Positions 1-11,504 of a DNA stretch of 64,000 nucleotides are shown in pieces. The stretch lies in assembly GCA_028023455.1 (NCBI GenBank), contig JAQFVV010006255.1:4760501-4824500 (forward strand). The letters run 5' to 3'. This DNA is from Epiperipatus broadwayi. Its lineage: Eukaryota; Onychophora; Udeonychophora; Euonychophora; Peripatidae. The notes under the pieces are model-generated. The model was not told the DNA's origin. It worked only from the letters and a program-made list of their open reading frames with translations, and ran no database searches. The translations under genes were made by a program, and so were the position numbers. Every line of letters begins with the position of its first letter. Position 1 is the stretch's first letter.

Positions 1-2990
1 GATATTTAGCTCTTCAGTTTTCTATTACTACTTTAAACCATATAGGGCTTTAAATAAAATGAAAAATCACAAGAATGATGAGATTACAGCTGAATTATTA
101 AACGTTTTGAAGAAAAGGTTTTGAAAGAATTGTTAATTATTCAGATGAATACCCATTGGATTTCCTCTGAACAGTTACAATTAAAATGGAGAATGGTTTA
201 ATGCAACAAAATGTGAATATTTTAAATCATAAAAACATTACGTTCTAAAATAAAAATAAAAACTGATATTCTTAAACTGATTTGTAAACATATTTCAAAG
301 TTCTCTACTTTGATTTTATAGAAAGTGAGTCATGGTTTTCTTTTCTGAAATTTTGATTACAATCCTATTTTAATCTTGGAAAAGTCTAATTTTAACTTCT
401 ATTTAACCATATAAATCAGTTTAACGTGGCCAGAGATTAGATCATTTTAAAGCAGTACCAGAAATCTCATGATTGCATAAATTTATTTATTAAGATTATT
501 AAAATACTATTCTTAGTTCATCTTTTATTGTATTGTAAAAAGACAATGTGAAATAACTAAATTATATAAAGTTAAATTTGAGCTTTAATTAAACATTTTT
601 CTTTTTTCTATAAATTGGTTAGACATTATAGTAAAATATAAACAATACAATATCAGGTAAATTGTCTATCACAAGAATGTTTATTTCAATAAAATAATAA
701 TAATAATTTATCAAATTCTTATTTGAAATGTTACAGTAAATTGCATACTTTTACTGTATTTTTTATACATATATTGGTTTATCTAATAATCATTAACACA
801 TATAGTTATATATAGTAAAACATACTGTTTTATTTCTCTTTAAAATGAATAAAATTAATAATAAATAAGAGTGCATACAATAAAGTGAATTAATTTATTA
901 AAACTAGCACTAAGTAAAAAATTATTTAGTATAACAAAATATGTTAATGCATTCCCTAATATGTTTGCTATTAAAGATCACGTACATATATATGTGGTAG
1001 GAAAAGATGGTTTGAACTTGGAGAGACCTTCATCCTGCAGTGGATTGATAATGGTTGATGATGATGATGGTGATATAAAAAAAACACACACACTTGACTA
1101 TCACATAATACTTTGTATCTCTTCCCATTTACGTATAATTTAAAGGAAGCATGTGCATGTAAGATGATAATGCCGACAAGCTAGCTAAACTTGAATCTGA
1201 AGAATGATTTTTACAATATATTGTTGTTGTTTTTTTTAATAATCTTAGGCAAGTAATGATAATATATTATTTACTATGCACTAAAAAAAAGAGCAATTTT
1301 TATACGTTTTAGCGATATTTTTAAAAAATAATTAAGAAAATAAATAAATCCGTTTCTAAATTTTACTCAATTATTTCAAAAATAACTAAGTTTTTTTCAA
1401 AAAGACGCAAAAAGTCAAGAAAAGAAAGAACAGTACGTCTCAGCACTAATTTAAAATAACTCATTGGTAATGTTTTATTTTTTTCTGTTCTATAGCCAAT
1501 CCCATGACATGTTAAATCATCAATTTCTATGAATTTTGATTGGGTGATTGTACAGTTGCTTTCCAAACAGAATAGAATGTCTCTGGTGTCCAAAAACTGC
1601 CGGCTAATATGAAAATAATTAATAAAAGAATACTAATTCAGTTATTTAATAAATTTTCCTTGAGACTGACAATTTAGTTGCATTCATTTCAACCTTTCAT
1701 TTCCAAACAATAAGTATAAATCACTTGAAATTTGTGCAGCTGTTTAGCAGAAACTTGTCGCAATGATTTAGAATAACCAGGGGCAAAAAGGAAGAATCTA
1801 GACAGACTTTTAGAAAATTAAAATTGAATGAGCACATGCAGTTTTAATAAAAGTTCTACAAATGTTTCTTTAAACTTATCAACCTTCAGGCATTTTACAA
1901 GACTTATGAAATGAATAGTACATATGAGCACAAAATCCATTCATTCATAACTTGAGTATCCACCCAACTACTCAGAACATTCCTAAAATTAGGCACGTTT
2001 AGTTATTATTCTGTATTCAAAAATAGAAATCAATTTTATGTACATATGTATACATGTGTGTACCCAGATGTATATAATATCTGTTATGATGTTAGTATCT
2101 AGAAATGGATAGTTGCTTGAGAAATCGTGTGGAATTTGAGCGCTACAAATGATAGTTAATCATAACAACTGATGATATGGGATGTTTCGATACAGGAATT
2201 TCTAGAGTTAATCCTACTAACACAGGATATGTGTTTATGTATAAATTACGAAAATAAAAAGCTTATAATGATCAGCATCTATATCATCTATGATAATATT
2301 TTTTCCAGAGTGGTAAAATTATTTTTTATTATTTGGACAAAGATCAGTGGATTCAGTTATAATGTAGTAGCTAATGAGCAAAAGATACTGAGCTCCAAGC
2401 TAAATAAAATAAAATGACTGAAAATGTTTAGATGGAAGTAAATACTATGATGGCATTGTGAAGTTTTCCAACATAATCCCTATCATAACCAAAGTGCTGA
2501 TCAGCAGTGCAGTTATAAATAAAATCAGGTTATCAATGATGTATTGAGACAAATGAATGATTAGTAATAACAATAAATATAAGCATTAAAGGAATATTTT
2601 AAATAATCTCTCTGGTTCTTTTTGAAATTTTTTTCTTTAATTTAGTCTCAACCATAAGAATGCAACCACTCAAAAATTAGATTTGAAAGTAAATAATAAC
2701 AAAAAATGTTTGATTAGCCTATAGTCCTGTGCAGGTTTAGCACACTGATAGAGTGTATTCAGATCTTAATGTTTCTGGAGGGGAGGGGGGGTTATCATAA
2801 TTCAGTTCAAATTAATTAAATGTTCTAGGATGCTCAAATGTCAATGGCAAATTATTCAGCAAGTTATGCAATATAGGAGTACTTAATAATTCAGTAATCT
2901 GAGCTGAATTAATAAGTTAAATTTATATGAACCAACAAATTATTACTACAGAAAAATACAAATAAAAAAGTATTAAAACTATATTTGACA
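1..2990. other. AT-rich non-coding DNA, nothing recognised
   Basis: No gene or recognisable mobile element seen. A 76-codon open frame on the minus strand (1363-1593) has a balanced amino-acid composition but matches no family I know. A short GAT/ATG-rich run lies near 1050-1080 and a G-run near 2780. The rest is A/T-rich with short poly-A and poly-T tracts. Confidence 0.6.
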
Positions 2991-3011
2991 TACAGACTTT
3001 TTCATACATGT

Positions 3012-3330
3012 ATCTTAAATATAAATATAAGGGGATTTAAACTCAGACTTTCACTCAACCTTCAACTCTCCATGCTCTCTCATACCACTGACACACCTGA
3101 CCCCACATATGTCTAAAAGATAAATAATTACCAATATATGTATTTTGTGATAAACCAGAACTCGTCAGTTGGTCCAGATTAATCATCTCTACACATATAT
3201 ATAATCAGTGCTGGTGTTTATTTATCTTTTAGACATATGTGGAGGCAGATGTATCAGTGGTATAAGATAGCATGGAGAGTTGAAGGTTGAGTGAAAGTCT
3301 GAGTTCAAAGCCGCTTATATTTCAAACTAA
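3012..3330. repeat. Fold-back repeat, family F2, copy 1
   Basis: Two long inverted arms of about 100 bp: the left begins near AAGGGGATTTAAACTC, and the right ends with its near complement just before the GCTTATATT at about 3320. Each arm contains the reverse complement of the other's GACTTTCACTCAACC and CATATGTCTAAAAGA segments. The centre carries the F2 core, which on the minus strand reads as a degenerate hammerhead-like motif (separate entry). Related copies lie at 58.6 and 59.0-59.4 kb. No protein is encoded. Confidence 0.8.
3121..3195 (-). ncRNA. Hammerhead-ribozyme-like motif, F2 copy 1 (decayed)
   Basis: Read on the minus strand. The stem I strand GGACCAA is followed by the conserved box CTGACGA (3162-3168), a 15-nt stem II segment (3147-3161, only about four of six pairs kept), AAAAT where GAAAT is expected (3142-3146), then ACATATA and TTGG, whose TTGG pairs with CCAA. 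The G-to-A change sits at what would be a CpG in the ancestral sequence, so methylation decay is a likely cause. Probably inactive. It matters as one of four copies that together define the motif. Confidence 0.5.
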
Positions 3331-3334
3331 GTAA

Positions 3335-5470
3335 ATTTCTAATATAAAAAAATTTAAGTTAAAAAAAGAATATATATATAGTTATTAAAGTGAACTGTTT
3401 CAAACTTTTCTTTATAATTATAACAATAAATTTGCATGTATATACTTTTTCAAATTTTTGTTTTTATCAATGTATTTTTCATCTTAGTTCAATTTTATCA
3501 CAACCATTCATAGACCAGAAGTCACACCAACCTGTTTTACTACGGATACATTTTTAAAACATTCATTTCGCCTTTTCATGTGACCATGACATATATAGCA
3601 CATGTATAATTTTAATTTCACACATACATTTTTTAGATATATTTAATATTAACTTCATTTATATAATTTTTTTACGTATATTTCAAACTTCTATTCCATC
3701 ACATATTTTTGAAACAAAAGGCACATGAAAAAGTTTCAAACTTTTCTTTATAATTTTAGCAATAAATTTGCAATATATATATATTTAGCTATGGCAAAAT
3801 ATTGATATCAAATCAACATTATGAACAGATATAATTATAGAATGTTTGAAGTAAAATAAAGATAATTCAAATACTTCAATATTATTTATTATAAAATACT
3901 TTTTTAAACAATGTATTTTCTTTTTACCTTTGGATCACAGTCTTGCATAACATTAAAATTCTTTATGTGGAAAAAGTTATACAAAGCTGATGTCTATAAA
4001 AACATACTCATGAATATTATATATTTACAACTTTAATAAAAAATCTATTCTAGTTATTTTTTTATACTCATAAAGCAAAAAAGTTCGATGAACAAATAAT
4101 CTCTTCAGATTTAAAAAAATGAGTTTGCTTTTGATGAATCCAATCTTATTTTAGGAATAAAAATTAATTTAAAGTTTACATTTATATTACTTTACTACCA
4201 TTGTTATATCCAACAGGTTTATTATCAAACAATTACTAAAGCTACCTATATATACTTATAACTAATAATTACATTGGTTATTACTACTAGTAGCGCTGCT
4301 TCTTTTATTATGTTGTTATTGTTTTTCCTGTTTTGTTGTTTTCAATGCATTAAAACTTGAAAAAACTGTATACTTTAAATAACAATAGGAATGGTTGGCT
4401 ATCTAAATAAATTATATCTTGGATTTAAATTATATTATAAATAATTGAAAAACATGGATGGTTTATAGCATAATAATAGTTTCATTTAAATAAATAAAAA
4501 AAGAGAGAGAATAAGAAAGAATTAATAGTTTTAATACATATATAAGTTCTAATTATGAATTAGCATAAAATCAAAAAAAAATGGTTATAAATTTATAATA
4601 ATTTTCATTAACTTTTTCTTTTTTTAATTATAGAAAAGTTATCTTTCTGTTTAATACAATCAATACATTTAACACAAAAGAATAAAAAAAAAATGGTGGT
4701 TTTATTAAATTTCACTAACATAAAAACATCAATAAGTTTAATATATTCATTACACAAAATAAGACAGAGAACTAAATCATATGTTTAACTTCTTATGTTA
4801 TTCTTTTTTCTTTTAACAAGCAAAAATAAAATCATATATAATAATAATAATGTAAAATCAACCTGAATCTATGTTTTATCTGTTAATACTTGGGTTCTTA
4901 TATGTTTAAAGATTTATTATTCAATTTATTTGTTAACATATTAAAAGTATCTGTTAACCAAATGAGTCACTTTTTAGACTGAACTATTTCTGTCCATGTC
5001 TAGTATAAATAGGGCATTCCATTAATACAGTTCTGTAACCTATAGTATATAATTAATGCATTTCAGAAGAGTTAGAGAATGTTGCATATATCAAATATAC
5101 GTAATCTTTATTGTTATAATGAATGCTATCTTTTTTGAATAATCATATTGGTTACAGTGTATCATTATGTCTGAAATGTATTTATAAATCATACTACTTG
5201 TAACAGTCTGCTACATTTTCACTAGAATTTAAAGATATAAAAGTCATGAACTAACCAATATTGTGTGTAGTAAATTTTAATTTGTGGTTAATGAATAAAA
5301 AAAAAAGTATATTTCCTCTCTTTTTCAATGTTATTAAGTTGAATCATTATGCAACTTTGAATGATGTTGCAGCAAATAATATAATAGTGAAACAAATTTA
5401 TAAAATTATTAACTTGATAGTAATTTTTTTTATAATAAATGATGCTTTTATTTCTTTGTCATCTTTTGTT
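3335..5470. other. AT-rich non-coding DNA, nothing recognised
   Basis: Low-complexity A/T-rich sequence with poly-A and poly-T tracts. A phrase with AAACTTTTCTTTATAATT recurs at about 3400 and 3730. No coding signature, RNA gene or clear repeat boundary was found. Confidence 0.6.
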
Positions 5471-5477
5471 ATTATTT

Positions 5478-5915
5478 TGACATTTAAAGTTTATATCTGT
5501 GCTAGAGATAATCTCTAGTTTAGTAATGATTAGTAATAATCATTATTGTATTTATCTGAGGTGGATGGTGTCAAAGTTGTGAATGGAATGAGTTTGACAG
5601 CTGTAAATAAAAATGTAACAATTTACTATAGATAAATATGTGGGAGATGGTGACCTGGACCAATTGATGAGTGCTGGTTCAGCACAAAATGCATTTTGAG
5701 GTTATTTGTCTTTTATTGTATCTTTATATGAATTTAAAATAATGGGAAAATATGGATATTGTTTAATATATCTATAAAGATATTACACATGGGAAAGAGA
5801 AAGGTGAATAACTCCAATGTGTGTGTATGTTTAAAATTAAAAAATCAGATATATTAATCTTTAACTGAGATTTAAAGTTTATATCTGTGCTAGAGATAAT
5901 CTCTAGTTTAACCTT
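5478..5915. repeat. Short direct repeats containing a CTAGAGAT palindrome
   Basis: A 42-bp phrase (ATTTAAAGTTTATATCTGTG, then a 17-base palindrome of CTAGAGAT and ATCTCTAG around one A) occurs near 5480-5518 and again near 5871-5910. Directly after the first copy, a segment at about 5521-5631 (AATGATTAGTAATAATCATT, then a GGTGTCAAAG phrase) recurs at 6990-7100. These look like pieces of an older dispersed repeat. Function unknown. Confidence 0.6.
5638..5712 (+). ncRNA. Hammerhead-ribozyme-like motif, F2 solo core
   Basis: Isolated copy of the F2 core without the fold-back arms. GGACCAA is followed by TTGATGA (5664-5670; CTGATGA expected), a perfect six-pair stem II hairpin GTGCTG-GTT-CAGCAC (5671-5685), then AAAAT (5686-5690; GAAAT expected) and GCATTTTGAGG. 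The stem II hairpin is intact. The two core changes are C-to-T and G-to-A transitions. Probably not active as it stands. Folding and family assignment are by eye. Confidence 0.5.
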
Positions 5916-5965
5916 TTCATATTTCGCTTTTTCTGACAGATTTCTTTATCTCACATGGTGAACAT

Positions 5966-6362
5966 AAAATATATGATAACATGATTATTTCTTTTCAGAA
6001 AGTAATAAATTTGACTTCATTCAATAGATATCTTGTCTACTACTGAAATGAATTTTAAATGTTCACATTTTGTTTCTGTAAATATTAAAAAAATGAGAAT
6101 GTAATCAAAACAAAAGCTTTCATGTCATCGTTTGTAGAAAAATTATTTTCAGTTTATGTCAATGTAAAATATATGATAATTTAATTATTACTTATCACAA
6201 AATAAAAATTTGGCTTCATTCGATAGATATTCTTGTCTACTACTGAAATAAATTATAAATGTTCACATTTTATTTCTGTAAATATTAAAAAAAATAAGAC
6301 TGTAATCAAACAAAGACATTAGATGTCACTGTTTCTAGAAAGATTATTTTCAGTTTATAAAA
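5966..6362. repeat. Tandem duplication, about 200-bp unit, two copies
   Basis: Copy 1 runs 5966-6165 and copy 2 about 6166-6362. Both begin AAAATATATGATAA and share the ordered phrases TTCATTCRATAGATAT, GTCTACTACTGAAAT, AATGTTCACATTTT and ATTATTTTCAGTTTAT. Divergence is moderate, so the duplication is not recent. No coding content. Confidence 0.8.
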
Positions 6363-6919
6363 TCAACAAAATATTTCTTGTGTCTCATTATTTTTAAAAA
6401 TCTGAATGAATATTTATTTATTTATCTTATGTCTAATGAATTATGCTTTAAAAGTTTAAATTTTTTGAATATTTATTTTCAAATTATGATATTTTCTTAC
6501 TGGTAAATAAGGTAGCTTGTTGACATCAAAACTAGTTTTGTAATTTGCTTCAGACCATGTTTGCGTTAGCTGCTAATATAACATTATATTCTTGAAAATA
6601 AAGTATTTCAAATCAAAATAAGTTATTAAATAATTTATATTACTTGATATCTAATAAATATAATGTAAATTATTTTTTAAAAATATCTAAAACCCTAATA
6701 AATTTGCAAATAAACACGTTTTTGCGAGATTGCAACCTTCAATGTCGTAAAATGCCGAACGTTTTACAGCCTTATCAACAGACAACAGCTGATCATGTCA
6801 AGGCGGGGCTTATGTCTATTGTAAAAGTGGGAATTTTGAATTCGCAGTTTTTTTGCTCTTTTTTCAGACTTTTTTTTATAACAATAAAATATACTGTTTT
6901 ACACACATTTTAACATATA

Positions 6920-8040
6920 ATACTGATGAAAAAATTCACCAGGGAGTGAATTGGCCAAAAGATGTTTCTCAGCCATCTCGAAATGAGATGTTAGTAAATG
7001 ATTAGTAATAATCATTATTATATTTATCTGAGATGGCTGGTGTCAAAGTATGGAGTGAGTTTGACAATTGTAAATAAAAATGTAACAATTTTTAAATTAA
7101 ATATTAAAACATTTGAAGTAATAATTGACATCTTTTAAAATTTTTCTAATCAGGAAAATTGTCTAGATATTCTCACTATCTAACTCATAAAAGACAATAA
7201 CATAATAACTCATAGTATAAATAACAGCAATTGTTTACTATAGCAGTACCTATAAAAATCTTGAATAATTAATAAATATTAGTTGAAATTAAAAAAATCC
7301 TTGAGGATGTGATCCCCCATCAGATCTAGTTATATTTTAGCAACTTCAATTCTCTTCTAATCGAAGACACTTTTTTCCCTGTGAGAAATGTGATGTGTAT
7401 GCCAACATATGGACATTTAAATGTATTCTATTTTATAATCATTAATTACTCAAGTTTAGTTACAGATGATTGTAAAGCAGACAGTTTTTGTTTATAATTC
7501 TTAAACAATATTTAAAAATAAATGCACTTTTCCACCTGTTTTCTCCGATAAAACTGCAAAACCTACCTATCTAACTTATACAGACTTTTAGCTATCAATT
7601 GTCTTTTTCAAGAATTATGATACATTTAATGAAAAGCAATGACTTGAAATACCAAAAATCAGTATGTTAATTAGTGCTGAGGTAAATTCATAAAATATAC
7701 ATTTCAATAATTAATAATAAAAAAAAATAACAATTGACAAAAATACATTGTGTACAAAAAACTAGAATTCTACAATAAAATATGAGACACTACATTTTCC
7801 CCCCTCTTCTCTAGTTAAAAAATGTAATTTTAATTATTTCTTTTCTTTTCATAATCATCTATATATGATGTTATCTTCAGCTCACTGGAGATAAAAAAGC
7901 CTAAAATAAATAATACATTTCTGGTGAAATTCTTTTTGTTATTTTATATATCATTTAATGAAAATATACCACTAAATTGACTTTTGCATGTATACAAAAC
8001 AAAAAGAGATTATCGATGACAAATATTGTATTTTTTAATC
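6920..8040. other. AT-rich non-coding DNA
   Basis: Contains the second copy of the TCAAAG-type direct repeat (6990-7100) described above. Just upstream, 6710-6850 is slightly richer in CpG and GC, with an open frame of 89 codons (6644-6913) that matches nothing I recognise. Otherwise A/T-rich filler. Confidence 0.5.
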
Positions 8041-8048
8041 CAAAAAAA

Positions 8049-8120
8049 GCGTTGATGGCCTAGTGGTTAGCATAGCTGCCTTCCAAGCAGCTGGCCTGGG
8101 TTTGCTTCCTGGTCAACACA
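8049..8120 (+). pseudogene. tRNA-Gly(TCC)-like sequence, pseudogene or short SINE
   Basis: Folds as a tRNA cloverleaf. The acceptor strand GCGTTGA pairs with TCAACAC with one C-A mismatch. The anticodon arm is a perfect stem GCTGC-CTTCCAA-GCAGC giving anticodon TCC (Gly). The T arm is CTGGG-TTTGCTT-CCTGG. The A box (TGGCCTAGTGG) and B box (GGTTTGCTTCC) are recognisable, but the B box has lost the usual GGTTCGATTCC form. It is followed after about ten bases by a poly-A run, and AAAAAAAGC occurs on both sides, which suggests a retroposed copy rather than a working gene. A functional tRNA is not excluded. Confidence 0.7.
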
Positions 8121-8129
8121 TTTGAAATA

Positions 8130-8530
8130 TAAAAAAAAAAGCATTTCATTCAACATTTTATTTTCAGTGTAATATATATATAGAAATAATTATTATTAAG
8201 ATAATTTATAAAACATTATACTGTAATTATATTTAAACTTTTCTATTTTTTAATAAGTCTTTTTTTATTCCTTCCCCCTCTTCTCTTGTCGTGTATATCT
8301 ATAATATACATAATAAAGCAATAAAAAAAATAACATTATTAAGCAGAGTTAATAATACTGACAAATTAAAAATATGTTTTGTTAGTGTTGTTGTTTATAG
8401 TTTAAATTATTATTTATTATTGATATAAATTTGTGTAAGACTTTTTGTTTCTACATGAACTCAAGACAAAAAAAATTATAGTGGGCTGCTACAATAATTA
8501 GTTTAGCTTAAAGGCTATCAGTAATAAATT
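8130..8530. other. AT-rich non-coding DNA
   Basis: A short A-tail follows the tRNA-like sequence. The rest is A/T-rich with pyrimidine runs near 8270. Nothing else recognised. Confidence 0.6.
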
Positions 8531-8534
8531 ATAG

Positions 8535-9660
8535 TTACCTAGTGACACAAGAGTTAACATATTTCCCTACCTATTACATAAATATAACACCACTTTATTC
8601 ATTTATGGTTACTTCCTTTATCGAAGTCAGGAATCTCTCAGCCAATATATCCAAGAAAAACCTGTTGGCCACCTTACCTTCATTTTTCATTCCCCACCCT
8701 AAATTTTTCCCATATTATTTTCTACCCTGCTCTATCCCATTTCCACATCATCTTTGTCCACTCCATGGCCTTTGAATCTAGATCCCCCTTATTTTTTTCC
8801 AACCTCAGCATAAAGACCAATAACCCTCTTTCTATATAATCACTTGATCTAAATTTAATCTTCCATGACTTCATTATTTATACCTTTTTTCTTGTAAGCA
8901 TCTACATTCTATTAGCAAATGACTATTATTTTCCATGCCTTCCTTTCATAACTTGCAGACTACCTTACCCACCTTTATCCATTTATGTGTATATTCTCTT
9001 GTTCTAGTGATTCTATTTGAACCTCAAATAGTAAACTACCTTCCCTGCTATTATCATAAATTAACTCACATCCAATATTCTGTTTACTTCTATATATATT
9101 TAGGCTCTTTTTACACTCCATATTAGTTCATCTTTCCAGCTTCCTATTTTTTATTAATACATCTATTCTTCTATCCCACTTTTTGCCACTATTATACTCA
9201 ACAATCCTCTTAACACAATCACCACACCTTTTGTACAAGTATATTGATATAAAGTCTTTATCCAAATCTTCTGCATACCATATTAACTTTTTCACCTATA
9301 TTGCTGTCTGTCCTTTATTCATAATCCAATTAAATACTGTTTTGGCTATTCTCTTCTTATCCATAAATTGCAATCTACCAAACATTTTCATTTTACTTTT
9401 TGCGTCTTTTATATACAAAACTTGACCATCCTACTTCTCCTTGAATTGCCTCCTTTGTCATCCATACATCTGCATATAATGCCTGTTTTTCTACTTTTCT
9501 TTGCTTTTTCTAAATAATCTAACACCCATTTGCTAACACATAACACATTATTATCAAAGCTTAACCTTGCTACTGCCATTCCCTTCCATACAGTTCTTGC
9601 TACATCATATTTATTATATGAAAACACGGTTAATTTCTTTATCAATCCCTTTTACATGTT
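8535..9660 (-). mobile_element. LINE family A, 5'-truncated 3' fragment
   Basis: Minus-strand remnant of a non-LTR retrotransposon, covering the C-terminal part of the reverse-transcriptase ORF and the 3' UTR. The open piece at 9409-9645 contains KKLTVFSYNKYDV, almost identical to KKLTMFPYNKYDV in the plus-strand copy at about 25.28 kb. The two remain parallel through the downstream cysteine-containing region (CKL..KEG) to the shared 3' end (GGCTGAGAGATTC). The 5' break near 9660 fits the usual 5' truncation of LINE insertions. Many stops and frameshifts: dead. Confidence 0.85.
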
Positions 9661-9664
9661 GTCA

Positions 9665-11160
9665 TATATAGTTTGCTTATATTATATAAATAATTAAATA
9701 AAGAAAACAATTACAGGTCATCTGTTTAAATTTTTTTATTGTTTTGAATAAATCTTCAATAAGTGAACTAATTATTTATTACATTTTAAAATAAAATATT
9801 TTGTTTAATTTATTATTGAATGATGACAATGTTTATCAGGAGAATCATTTGATTACAAGTCAGTGTTTGTTAAAAAAGACTGTTTTGTGTTGCCATATCT
9901 ACAGAAATAATTTTAGCAAGAAAACACAGCCTTTTGTTTAAAATTTTTTTATTTTTATCTTACTTTTATAAATATATTTGGAACATATAGCAAAGAAATA
10001 TGTACTGTGGGTAAAATAATTTAGAGCAGGGAGGTATGAATTTCCCTTCTTCATCTGGTATCTTTATGATTAAAATAAAATGGATATCACAAATACTATG
10101 CTGATTACTATAGAATTAAGATAATTGAATTCACCTTGGATTAAAATATCAAAAGGAATAATAATTGTATATCATCTAATGATTCAAATTGCTTATGGAA
10201 CCCTATGTATGTGTTTTTCTAGCAAAAAAGGCACCAAGGGAAATGTCATCAAAATGTGGTAACAGACACTAATAAAAACTTAATTTTTAATGTAACACTG
10301 TCAGATAAGTTCCATTTAAAAAAATGGTTAAAAAAGGTATAATGATAATTTTATTAATAAATATTTATTAAATATATCATGGCATTTGTTATCATTTAAA
10401 TATGAGAAATTTTTTTTTTAAAGTAACAATATTAATAAATTGTATTACTTTTAAAGAGTTTACATTTAATAGTCTTTTTATGACTATAAGCTTTATATTT
10501 TAAATGCATATTAAAAGAGTCAGATCTATCTATCATCCTGTTTCACCTACTATATTCTATAGCAGCATTTTATTTCTCTAGCTATATACCCAAGTTCGCA
10601 TATATCAGGTTAAATTTAAACTTAATTATTATAATGATCATGTGTGTGTATATATCACAGGTCACCTTGTTCAATGCTTATGTATATATATAATAAATCA
10701 GAGTATGTGCATATATATATATTATTTATTAAATAAATGTAAACTTTGCTGTGTGTGTAACAAAAAGCTACATATATGCAGAAGATAAATAATGCTATAA
10801 ATTTAAAAGCATTATAAATTTTATTTTATTTTAAATTTTGTTATAAAGTTAATATAGAAATTATATTATTTCAGCATATAAAGATAAATTTCAGTAATAC
10901 TCGTTACATATAAAGTAAGATGTTTATGAGTTTTAAATCTGTTTTAATAAAAAAAAAAGCAGATGTGATTAAAAATAAACTGTTCACTGCATCTTGACCT
11001 AATTAAAGGTTAGAAGCACAAAAGATTTTAAATTAGAATCTGATTAATTAAATGGGTCGAGATCGAGGGAACCATTTTTAAAAGGGATGAGAAAATCGAT
11101 AACTCAGCAGGAATTCCTCGCTTTACTAAAAAATATGGCAAACAAATAGGTGAACCAAAA
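9665..11160. other. AT-rich non-coding DNA with short TG/TA microsatellites
   Basis: A/T-rich; TGTGTG and TATATA runs near 10640-10760. No gene, RNA or delimited mobile element seen. Confidence 0.6.
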
Positions 11161-11198
11161 ACTGGTAAACAAATTGGGTGATCGATGAAGAAGGGGGG

Positions 11199-11212
11199 AG
11201 ATGAGTATATAA
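11199..11212 (+). promoter_or_regulatory. TATA-like box in a locally GC-richer stretch
   Basis: GAGTATATAAACTC, a TATA-like sequence within a short symmetric context, lies about 110 bp before the first downstream ATG (11314). Surrounding DNA (11040-11500) is less AT-rich than its neighbours. It could be the promoter of a mobile element or of the small broken reading frame that follows. In DNA this AT-rich a TATA motif alone is weak evidence. Confidence 0.3.
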
Positions 11213-11313
11213 ACTCATTTCAGCCATTTTGAGGCACTTCAGACTATAATTCTAAAGCATTCTGAGCTAAAAATTTGAAGTTTTAATTTTGACAAGTGTA
11301 TTAAAATTTCATA

Positions 11314-11500
11314 ATGAGAACTTTTGAGGAGAAGATGGTGGATTTGCTATCTATCTCCCAAAGACTGATATACAAAATATGGAGACATAAAAACTAGTAG
11401 CCCTGTTGCTGAGGAAATGAGGACGCGAATGAAGATCAAGTGACCATGCAGTTAGCTATGGAAGTTGAAGTGGTAACTGATTTCTACAGATCTTAATGAG
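11314..11500 (+). pseudogene. Possible broken short coding sequence, unknown family
   Basis: From the ATG at 11314 an open frame of 27 codons (beginning MRTFEEKMVDLL) ends at TAG 11395. A +1 frame then continues with KTSSPVAEEMRTRMKIK, and a further frame gives DQVTMQLAMEVEVVTDFY. The composition (acidic/basic mix, few poly-K/N/I runs) is more protein-like than the surroundings. That suggests a decayed coding segment, perhaps from a mobile element, with two frameshifts. I recognise no domain. Confidence 0.3.
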
Positions 11501-11504
11501 TATT

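Noticed and set aside
2168-2215. AACTGATGATATGGG as a possible hammerhead box
   Set aside because: No GAAA box, stem II or stem I complement within reach.
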